Below are positions 58,221 to 64,000 of a stretch of 64,000 bases of DNA, in pieces. Made by a program: the position numbers and the translations under genes. The notes under the pieces were generated by a model, which worked only from the letters and a program-made list of their open reading frames with translations, searched no databases and was not told the DNA's origin. Location: the NCBI GenBank assembly GCA_020632875.1, contig JACKET010000001.1, positions 744,001 through 808,000 of the forward strand, in the 5' to 3' direction. Position 1 is the first letter of the stretch, and every line of letters starts with the position of its first letter. The stretch is from Alphaproteobacteria bacterium (lineage in GTDB: Bacteria > Myxococcota_A > UBA796 > GCA-2862545).

Positions 58221-58227
58221 GGGAGGT
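58221..58227 (+). promoter_or_regulatory. Strong Shine-Dalgarno GGGAGGT deciding a TTG start
   Basis: GGGAGGT lies five bases before TTG 58233. The downstream reading starts LQTLRSFLKGEW, which matches the family N-terminus, so TTG initiation is well supported although no ATG or GTG is in frame nearby. Confidence 0.8.
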
Positions 58228-58232
58228 GTGGT

Positions 58233-59762
58233 TTGCAGACGTTGCGCAGTTTCCTCAAGGGCGAGTGGGTCGCTGGATCGGGTGCCGGGCGCGCGCTGCA
58301 CGACGCGGCGACGGGGGCCGAGGTCGCCTCGGTCGCCTCCGACGGGCTCGATCTCGGCGGTGCGCTGGCGTGGGCCCGCGCGGTCGGCGGTCCGAAGCTC
58401 CGCGCGATGACCTTCGCCGAGCGCGGCCAGGTGCTGAAGGCGATGAGCGCCGTGATCCACGAGCACCGCGAGGCGCTGATCGACGTGTCGCGCCACGGCG
58501 GCACCACGCGCGGCGACGCGAAGTTCGACATCGACGGCGCAGCGGGCACGCTCTCGTACTACGCGTACGTCGGCAAGGGCCTCGGCGAGCAGCGGTTCCT
58601 GCTCGACGGCGAAGCCGAGCCGCTCCTGCGCAGCAAGCGCTTCGTCGGGCAGCACGTGCGCCTCCCGCGGCGTGGCGTGGCGGTGCACATCAACGCCTTC
58701 AACTTCCCGGCGTGGGGCATGGCCGAGAAGGCCGCCGTGGCGCTGCTCGCGGGCGTCCCCGTGGTCTCGAAGCCCGGCACGCCGACGGCCCCGCTCGCCG
58801 TCCGCATCGTCGAGCTGTGGCACGAGGCCGGCGTGCTCCCCGAAGGCGCGTTCCAGCTCCTCGTCGGTGGCGCGGGCGACCTGCTCGACCACCTCGGCGC
58901 GCAGGACTGCGTCGCGTTCACGGGCGGCTCCGAGACCGCGCGCAGCATCCGCGGCCACGCCAACATCGTGCGCCACAACATCGCCGTGAACATCGAAGCC
59001 GACTCGCTGAACGCCAGCGTGCTCGGCCCGGATGTCGAGGTCGGGTCCGACACGTGGCACATGTTCGTCAACGACGTGTCCCGCGAGATGACGCAGAAGT
59101 GCGGGCAGAAGTGCACGGCCGTGCGCCGGATCTTCGTCCCCGAGGCCGTGGCCGACGACGTGGTCGCGGCACTCTCCGACCGCCTCGCCGCGGCCGGGGT
59201 GGGCGATCCCGCCGACAAGGACACGCGGGTCGGCCCCGTCGCGAGCGCCGGGCAGCACCGCGCCGTCCAGGCGGGCCTCGACGCGCTGAGCGCCGCCGCC
59301 ACGCGCGTGTGGGAGGGCTCCGCTCCCGATGGCGCCGGGTTCTGGGTCAAGCCGAGCCTCTTCCGGTCCGACAAGGGCCTCGACACCGACTTCGTCCACG
59401 AGCACGAGGTGTTCGGGCCCGTCGCGACGGTCCTCCCGTGGGACGGCTCGGTGGCCGGCATCGCGGCGCTCGTCGCCGCGGGCGGCGGTGGGCTCGTGTG
59501 CTCGGTCTACTCCGACGATCCCGAGTGGGGCGGAGAGGCCGTGCTCGAGATCGCCCCGTGGAACGGCCGTGTCCACTGGGGTTCCCGCAAGGTCCACGAC
59601 CAGAGCCCCGGCTCCGGCACCGTCCTCCCCAACCTGATCCACGGGGGCCCCGGCAAGGCGGGCGGTGGGTCCGAGCTGGGCGGGGTGCGCGGCCTCGAGC
59701 TGTACATGCCGCGAACCGCGATCCAGGCCGACCAGGGGCTGCTCAAGCGCATCCTCGGTTGA
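58233..59762 (+). CDS. Aldehyde dehydrogenase, BoxD/PaaZ-type
   Basis: 509 residues from TTG 58233. N-terminus LRSFLKGEWVAGSG, then DAKFDIDGAAGTLSYYAYVG, and VAVHINAFNFPAWGMAEKAA with VPVVSKPGTP, words typical of the PaaZ/BoxD group. The active-site region is QKCGQKCTAVRR; Cys294 is the probable nucleophile. BoxD oxidises 3,4-dehydroadipyl-CoA semialdehyde in aerobic benzoyl-CoA breakdown; PaaZ's N-terminal half acts in phenylacetate breakdown. The stand-alone 509-residue length points to BoxD rather than fused PaaZ. No other box or paa gene is in the window, so the true substrate is open. Confidence 0.87.
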   Translation: MQTLRSFLKGEWVAGSGAGRALHDAATGAEVASVASDGLDLGGALAWARAVGGPKLRAMTFAERGQVLKAMSAVIHEHREALIDVSRHGGTTRGDAKFDIDGAAGTLSYYAYVGKGLGEQRFLLDGEAEPLLRSKRFVGQHVRLPRRGVAVHINAFNFPAWGMAEKAAVALLAGVPVVSKPGTPTAPLAVRIVELWHEAGVLPEGAFQLLVGGAGDLLDHLGAQDCVAFTGGSETARSIRGHANIVRHNIAVNIEADSLNASVLGPDVEVGSDTWHMFVNDVSREMTQKCGQKCTAVRRIFVPEAVADDVVAALSDRLAAAGVGDPADKDTRVGPVASAGQHRAVQAGLDALSAAATRVWEGSAPDGAGFWVKPSLFRSDKGLDTDFVHEHEVFGPVATVLPWDGSVAGIAALVAAGGGGLVCSVYSDDPEWGGEAVLEIAPWNGRVHWGSRKVHDQSPGSGTVLPNLIHGGPGKAGGGSELGGVRGLELYMPRTAIQADQGLLKRILG

Positions 59763-59884
59763 CGTCTCCCGTCGCCGTGTCGTAGAAATCCAGGGTGAGC
59801 TCCCGGTTGGGGGGCTCCCCGTTGTCTCCGCGCTCTGTCTGTACGCGATTGTTCTTCGGCCGCCCGTTGGGTGCGGTCGACTTG

Positions 59885-59902
59885 AGGCGGCCTGCCGCCT
59901 TT
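59885..59902 (+). other. GC-rich hairpin followed by Ts, 5' of the small membrane protein
   Basis: AGGCGG at 59885-59890 pairs with CCGCCT at 59895-59900, loop CCTG, followed by TT. It could terminate read-through from the aldehyde dehydrogenase gene or lie in the leader of the gene at 59917. The stem is short (6 bp), so confidence is low. Confidence 0.35.
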
Positions 59903-59916
59903 GCGTTGGAGACCCG

Positions 59917-60219
59917 ATGTTCCCGCTCACGGAATGGCTCGATCGCGACGACGTCACCGAAGACGACCTCGTGCCCCTCACGGCCGAGCTCGAGGTGTAC
60001 GACTGGATCCGCGACACCCCCGTCCCCGACCAGCAGTGCCCCGACTGGCTGCCCCGCCACGAGTGGCAGCCGCGGCTGCAGCGGCGCTCGGTGCGCCCGC
60101 GGGCCCGCGCCGCCGGCATCGCCTGGGGCTGGGTCGCCGGAACGCTCGTGGTGGCGGCCATCCTGGCGCTGAGCTTCATGGCGTCCGCGGTCGGAGTGGC
60201 TTTCGTCACGTTCGTCTGA
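59917..60219 (+). CDS. Small membrane protein, unknown
   Basis: 100 residues from ATG 59917, with GGAG at 59908. A soluble acidic N-terminus (FPLTEWLDRDDVTEDDLVPL) leads to a basic segment (LQRRSVRPRARAAG) and one C-terminal membrane helix (about 70-97, GWVAGTLVVAAILALSFMAS). The orientation with an acidic inside and a tail anchor is plausible. No family recognised. Confidence 0.65.
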   Translation: MFPLTEWLDRDDVTEDDLVPLTAELEVYDWIRDTPVPDQQCPDWLPRHEWQPRLQRRSVRPRARAAGIAWGWVAGTLVVAAILALSFMASAVGVAFVTFV

Positions 60220-60311
60220 GGTCCGTCGACCGGTCCCGGTCCTCGAACGCACACGCCTTTTGCATCGGACCCGCGCGGACCCGGATACGCTTCCGTGTCC
60301 TGGAGGGATCC

Positions 60312-61649
60312 ATGCTTCGTCTCGCCTCTCTCGCCGCGTTGCTCGCGGCCGGCTGCACCGATGGAGGCTCGTCGGGCCCCGACGGCCAGGGCGACCTGAC
60401 CTGGCACGGCGCCGTGGCGCCGCTGATGGCCGAGAAGTGCGGCGACTGCCACTACGACGGTGGGCCCGCGCCCTTCGACGCGCGCGACCTCGAGCAGGTG
60501 CGCAGCTGGGCCCCCGCGATCCTCGACGCCATCGCCACCGATCGCATGCCGCCGTTCGCGGCCCGGCGCACCGACGAGTGCCAGCCCGACGTGTGGTTCA
60601 AGGACGACGGCAGCCTGTCCGACGAGCAGCGCGCAACCCTCGAGGACTGGGTCGCGGCCGACATGCCCGAGGGCAAGGCGAAGAACGCCCTCCCGGTGCC
60701 CGAGCGCGTGGTCCACGATCTCGTCGACCCCGACGCGGTGCTGGGCTTCCAGGAGCCCTTCGCCGTGGGCGGAACGTCCGACGTCTACCAGTGCTTCCGC
60801 GTCGAGGTGCCCGCCGACGGCGACCGGTGGATCACCGGCATGCAGGTGCTCCCCGGCAACGAGAAGGTCGTGCACCACGTGCTCGTGTGGAGCGACCCGG
60901 GCGACGAGAGCCTCGCGCGCGGCGGGGCCGACGGCACGTACCCCTGCTCCGGCGAGCCCGACGTGTGGCCGACCGAGCTGATCGGCACGTGGACGCCCGG
61001 CGGCTCGCCGATGATCACGCCCGAGAACACGGGCGTGACGCTGCGAAACGGCTCGTCCATCGTCGTGAACGTGCACTACCACCCGACGGGCGTCTCGACC
61101 GAGATCGACGACACCCGCATCGCGCTGAAGTGGACCGACGAGCGCCCCGAGAGCTTCGCGACCTGGTACCTCGTCGATCTCCCGTTCGGCGCCCAGGAGG
61201 CCACGGCTCCCTTCGAGATCCCGGCCGGCGCCGAGGCCCACGTCGAAGAGGTCGTGTTGACGAACCCGCTGCCCTTCGACGTGCCGATCTTCGCGATCGC
61301 ACCGCACATGCACTACCTCGGCGAGGGCATGAAGGTGACGCTCGAGCACGGCAACCAGGACACGTGCCTCGTGCACACGCCGCGCTACCGCTTCGACTTC
61401 CAGCAGTCGTACTTCTACGACGCGCCGATCAGCCAGCTGCCCGTGCTGCGCTTCGGGGACCGCGTGCGCGTGCAGTGCACGTACAACAACTCCATGTCGA
61501 ACCCGTACATGCCCCTCGCGCTGCAGGCGACGGGCACCGATGCGCCGGTCGACGTGACGTGGGGCGAGTGGACCGCCGACGAGATGTGCATGGCGATGGC
61601 CGGCCTCGTCTCGCCCGTCGAGATCCTCGACCTGCTCGAGCTCTTCTAG
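60312..61649 (+). CDS. PHM-like copper monooxygenase-type lipoprotein with a heme motif
   Basis: 445 residues from ATG 60312, with GGAGG upstream. Lipobox ends at Cys15 (ALLAAGC). A short cytochrome-like region carries CGDCH (43-47). The rest matches the two-domain PHM/copper type II ascorbate-dependent monooxygenase fold: KVVHHVLVW (paired His), NVHYHPTG (HxH) and APHMHYLGEG (HMH). All three copper-ligand groups are present, so a copper enzyme in the periplasm is plausible; the substrate is unknown. The heme motif may pass electrons to copper, a combination worth testing. Confidence 0.85.
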   Translation: MLRLASLAALLAAGCTDGGSSGPDGQGDLTWHGAVAPLMAEKCGDCHYDGGPAPFDARDLEQVRSWAPAILDAIATDRMPPFAARRTDECQPDVWFKDDGSLSDEQRATLEDWVAADMPEGKAKNALPVPERVVHDLVDPDAVLGFQEPFAVGGTSDVYQCFRVEVPADGDRWITGMQVLPGNEKVVHHVLVWSDPGDESLARGGADGTYPCSGEPDVWPTELIGTWTPGGSPMITPENTGVTLRNGSSIVVNVHYHPTGVSTEIDDTRIALKWTDERPESFATWYLVDLPFGAQEATAPFEIPAGAEAHVEEVVLTNPLPFDVPIFAIAPHMHYLGEGMKVTLEHGNQDTCLVHTPRYRFDFQQSYFYDAPISQLPVLRFGDRVRVQCTYNNSMSNPYMPLALQATGTDAPVDVTWGEWTADEMCMAMAGLVSPVEILDLLELF

Positions 61650-61652
61650 CCC

Positions 61653-62630
61653 TTGTCGCGCCGCGCCTGGGCCGGGCTCGCGCTCGTCGCGGCGCTCGTG
61701 CTGCTCGTCTTCTGGTGGACGCGTGGGTCCGGGTCCGAAGGGCAGGTCGCGATCGGGCCGGACGGCCGCGTGCGGACCGTGTTCGACGGGGCGCGCGAGG
61801 TCCCCGACATCCCCGGCACCCGGGGCCCCGAGGTCGTGGCGTCGGGCCAGGGCGTGCTGGGGCTCGAGGCGCACGGGACCGACCCCGAGACCGTCGTGAC
61901 CTGCGCGGTGGAGCCGGCCATCGAGTCCGTCTCCGCCGAGGTGATCGACGATGCGCTGCCCGACATCCCCGAGGTGGCGCGGATCGCGGACGGCATCCTC
62001 GTGCTCCCCGCGCCGCGGAAGAGCGGATCGGGTGTGCTGAAGGTCGAGGGCTACGTCCCCGTGCCGTTCACCTGGTCGGACGGGCGCTGCGTCGAGGAGC
62101 CGCTCCACCTCGTCGTCGGCGGAGCTGCGATCGTGGGCAAGGTCTTCAATGCGGACGGTGAGCCCGAGGGCGCGGTCCGCGTGTGGGGGTGCGGCAGCTC
62201 CGTGAAGACCGACAGCGACGGGAGCTACTACCTCGAGGGGATCCCCGGCCGCGCGTGCACCGTGCAGGCGACCCGTCAGGACGGGGTCTTCACGGCCAAC
62301 AGCCCGGAGGTGCCCGTCACGCCGAGGGTGAACGACGACCAGGTCGTCGACCTGCACCTGCCGCCGTTCCGCACCGCCGGGCTCGGCATCGTGGTCCGCG
62401 AGACCGAGCAGGGCATCGTGGTCGACCGCGTGCTGTCCGGCGGATCCGCGTCCGACGGCGGGCTCGAGCCCGGTGACGTCGTTCTCGCCATCGACGGCGA
62501 GGACGCGGAGATGCTGTCGCTCGAGGAGTTCGTCGAGCTGGCGCTCGGAGAGCCCGGCTCGGAGGTCGAGCTCGAGGTCGAGGGCCCGGGCGGCGTCCGG
62601 AAGGTGACCCTGGATCGGCGGGAGATGTAG
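61653..62630 (+). CDS. Membrane-anchored PDZ protein with carboxypeptidase-regulatory-like domain
   Basis: 325 residues from TTG 61653, three bases after the copper protein's stop. An N-terminal membrane helix (about 5-22, AWAGLALVAALVLLVFWW), a beta-rich region, and a carboxypeptidase-regulatory-like domain (about 150-210: IVGKVFNADGEPEGAVRVWG). A PDZ domain ends the protein (about 240-320: GLGIVVRETEQGIVVDRVLS, GLEPGDVVLAIDGEDA). PDZ domains bind C-termini of partners. There is no protease domain, so it is probably an adaptor. It is likely co-transcribed with the copper protein. Confidence 0.82.
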   Translation: MSRRAWAGLALVAALVLLVFWWTRGSGSEGQVAIGPDGRVRTVFDGAREVPDIPGTRGPEVVASGQGVLGLEAHGTDPETVVTCAVEPAIESVSAEVIDDALPDIPEVARIADGILVLPAPRKSGSGVLKVEGYVPVPFTWSDGRCVEEPLHLVVGGAAIVGKVFNADGEPEGAVRVWGCGSSVKTDSDGSYYLEGIPGRACTVQATRQDGVFTANSPEVPVTPRVNDDQVVDLHLPPFRTAGLGIVVRETEQGIVVDRVLSGGSASDGGLEPGDVVLAIDGEDAEMLSLEEFVELALGEPGSEVELEVEGPGGVRKVTLDRREM

Positions 62631-62691
62631 GTCCTGAAGGGCCGGGGTCGGCGGGGGCGACTGCGAGCCCGGAGACGCCGACATGCGGAAA

Positions 62692-62826
62692 CGCCTTGAC
62701 GGTCAAGCCCCCGGAACGCGGCGTTTCAGCCGCGTTCACAGGGGTACCGTGGTCCCGTCGAGACGTTCAGCAGTTGAGATTCCGTCGGGACGACGCCCCG
62801 CTTGCGGGGCGGTGGCCGACGGAATC
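62692..62826 (-). repeat. Structured dispersed repeat R2, copy 2 (inverted orientation)
   Basis: About 90% identical, in the opposite orientation, to 18561-18703. The stems are kept: GATTCCGTCGG/CCGACGGAATC; CGCCCCGC-AA-GCGGGGCG, one base pair longer than in copy 1 by matching insertions on both sides; GAACGCGGC/GCCGCGTTC around TGAAAC; and CTTGACGGTCAAG. A stretch of about 10 bases including one arm of an outer stem is deleted. It starts about 60 bases after the PDZ gene's stop. Confidence 0.85.
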
Positions 62827-63180
62827 ACTGCCATCGCGTGGCAGGGAATGCGCACGGATCGTCGGAGCAGGGGCGGGTCGCGGCCGGCGGGCGTGCCTGG
62901 GAGCGTTCGGGGGGCATCGGCTGTCGAATGCACACCGGTCGGAAGCATCGGGCCGTGAGTGCACGGATTCGGGCTCCCGGGACGGTCCACTCGGACGGGC
63001 CAACGTGATTTTCGGCGTTCGCCCGAGACGCGCTCGCGGTGGACGTGCACTCGCTCGGCGATGCCTCCGCGGGCGTGCACTCGAGGGCCGATGCCTCCGC
63101 GGGGCGTGCACTCGAGGGCCGATGCCTCCGGCGGGCGTGCACTCGAGGGCCGATGCCTCCGGCAGGCGCGCACATGAGGC
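62823..63180 (+). repeat. Dispersed repeat R1, copy C, with tandem 30/31-bp units
   Basis: Carries the R1 words in the same order as at 9561 and 9947: CTGCCA-TCGCG-TGGCAG hairpin (loop differs, stem kept), AGGGAATGCGCACGGAT, GAATGCACACC, GTGAGTGCACGGATTCGGGC, GTGCACTCGCTCGGCG. It then expands into a 30/31-bp tandem (GTGCACTCGAGGGCCGATGC plus CTCCGCGGGGC-like ends) with starts at 63045, 63075, 63106 and 63137. Remnants of the 20-bp array units follow at about 63196-63245. No gene between 62631 and 63355. Confidence 0.88.
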
Positions 63181-63355
63181 CGGCTGGGCCCGGGAGCTCG
63201 GCCTGCGAGCCCGACCGGTGGCCTGCGAGCCTGGCCACTTGGGCCCGTGCGGCGGGTCCAACGCTGACAAGGACTTCGGACGGCGAGCCCGGGTCCACGA
63301 GATTTCCCGGAACCGCGGAAGCGCCGCGTGGTCGACCTGTACATCGGAGGTCACC

Positions 63356-63649
63356 ATGCGTTTCGCCCTGCTCACCGCCACCCTGTTCGTCTCCAGCCAG
63401 GCGTTCGCCTGCGGCATGTACATCCCCGCCGAGATGAAGGTCGCGAGCATCGGCACCGTGATGGACCTCATCGACGAGCCCGTCGAAGACGACGGCTTCG
63501 CGGCCGATGTCGTCGCGGCGGACGTGGAGGTCGTGCCGGTCGAGGCCGTCGGGTTCGAGGGCATCGAGATCGAGCCCGCGGACGCGGACGCCGACGAGGG
63601 CAAGAAGAAGAAGGACCGCAAGGCCCGCAAGAACGCGCCGAACAGCTGA
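63356..63649 (+). CDS. Small exported acidic protein
   Basis: 97 residues from ATG 63356, with GGAGG at 63347. Signal peptide to about residue 18 (SSQAFA), then a Cys that could be either a lipid site or the first mature residue. The mature protein is Val/Asp/Glu-rich (DDGFAADVVAADVEVVPVEA) and ends in a Lys-rich tail (KKKKDRKARKNAPNS). It looks unstructured and strongly charged. Function unknown. It is directly upstream of the cytochrome gene (31 bases), so they may be co-transcribed. Confidence 0.7.
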   Translation: MRFALLTATLFVSSQAFACGMYIPAEMKVASIGTVMDLIDEPVEDDGFAADVVAADVEVVPVEAVGFEGIEIEPADADADEGKKKKDRKARKNAPNS

Positions 63650-63680
63650 TCCCGCGGCGCCCAGCCCTTAGAATGCGCCC

Positions 63681-64000
63681 ATGAAGCGCATGCTCCCCGC
63701 CGCGGCTGCGGCGGTCGTCCTCGGTTCGCTCACCCTCGCGACCGCCCAGCCGGGCGCCGCGCCGTCGCCCGCCGCGGCGAAGGCCTTCGCGAAGGGCAAC
63801 TGCAACCTGTGCCATGCCGTGCCGGGCATCGACGTCGCGACGAAAGACGAGTCGTGCACCGGCTGCCACATCTGGATCCGCGACACGAGCCGCGACCCGG
63901 CCAAGCGCGAGACCGCGATGCAGTACTTCCCCCTGTGGGAGCGGTACGAGAAGAACGTCGCGTCGTACCTCGAGGTGCCGTCGCTCTCCGCGGCCATGGC
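63681..64000 (+). CDS. c-type cytochrome (partial, C-terminus beyond window)
   Basis: 106 residues of an exported protein from ATG 63681. Signal peptide (VVLGSLTLATAQP), then two heme-attachment motifs close together: CNLCH (after AKGN) and CTGCH (after KDES). Two CxxCH motifs about 18 residues apart indicate a diheme c-type cytochrome. The reading frame runs off the right edge, so total length, further hemes and fused domains cannot be seen. It is probably periplasmic, in electron transfer. Confidence 0.85.
   Translation, partial: MKRMLPAAAAAVVLGSLTLATAQPGAAPSPAAAKAFAKGNCNLCHAVPGIDVATKDESCTGCHIWIRDTSRDPAKRETAMQYFPLWERYEKNVASYLEVPSLSAAM

Noticed and set aside
59763..59916. tRNA or small RNA
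   Set aside because: The region has a short hairpin (59885-59902) but no cloverleaf, anticodon loop or CCA end. It is better read as a leader or terminator region.

Overview
This is a very GC-rich bacterial chromosome segment that looks like Myxococcota (the former Deltaproteobacteria). The pointers are: many lipoproteins and surface beta-propeller proteins with Asp/Thr linkers, a thrombospondin type 3 repeat protein ending in a MYXO-CTERM-like tail, two membrane-anchored Ser/Thr kinases with proline-rich linkers, OmpA/TPR/LysM envelope proteins, frequent GTG and TTG starts, and dense packing with 4-base start/stop overlaps. No rRNA, tRNA, phage or CRISPR was seen. Genus-level placement is not possible from the sequence alone.

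Layout. 1-4170: MscS channel (cut by the left edge), divergent Ser/Thr kinase and an ABC-type substrate-binding protein. 4172-8679: minus-strand genes for an HTTM protein trio, an M23 peptidase with a membrane partner, and a TIGR02147/DUF4423-like HTH regulator. 8791-12153: two lipoprotein genes separated by a 1.2-kb repeat island. 12157-18393: divergent pair of a large transglutaminase-like/TPR protein and a TSP3/MYXO-CTERM/beta-barrel fusion. 18394-18766: structured repeat island. 18767-21179: Nudix hydrolase, YdcF-like lipoprotein, and a degenerate REP-transposase-like protein.

21144-32015 is a mostly translationally coupled minus-strand gene string. In transcription order it encodes a PEGA-like membrane protein, an alkyltransferase-like DNA repair protein, a sulfotransferase, a FadL-type porin, a CobW GTPase, ThiD, a Ser/Thr kinase, an OmpA-like protein, a LysM/FecR protein, bL36, an FHA protein and a further membrane protein. 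32154-41029: TPR/lipoprotein/OmpA operon, M18 aminopeptidase, HtpG, NYN-domain protein and a membrane-anchored unknown. 41058-49681: large envelope protein with a charged helix, an unknown, homocysteine methyltransferase-like enzyme, beta-propeller lipoprotein, cyclase-like/ATPase/TPR signalling protein with a coupled partner. 49682-50281: long inverted-repeat element. 50282-54894: metzincin lipoprotein and ABC exporter with a CPBP-fused permease. 55055-64000: HEAT-like lipoprotein, glycosyltransferase, BoxD/PaaZ-type aldehyde dehydrogenase, PHM-like copper protein with a heme motif, PDZ protein, a second repeat island, a small acidic exported protein and a c-type cytochrome cut by the right edge.

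The non-coding DNA is the least ordinary part. Three dispersed repeat families occur in the four gaps longer than 300 bases. One (about 140 bp, two inverted copies) carries symmetric base-pair insertions that preserve its stems, so it is probably a structured RNA or REP-like element. A separate block of about 50-60 bp is shared by the promoters of two lipoprotein genes and abuts the HTH regulator, suggesting a small local regulon.
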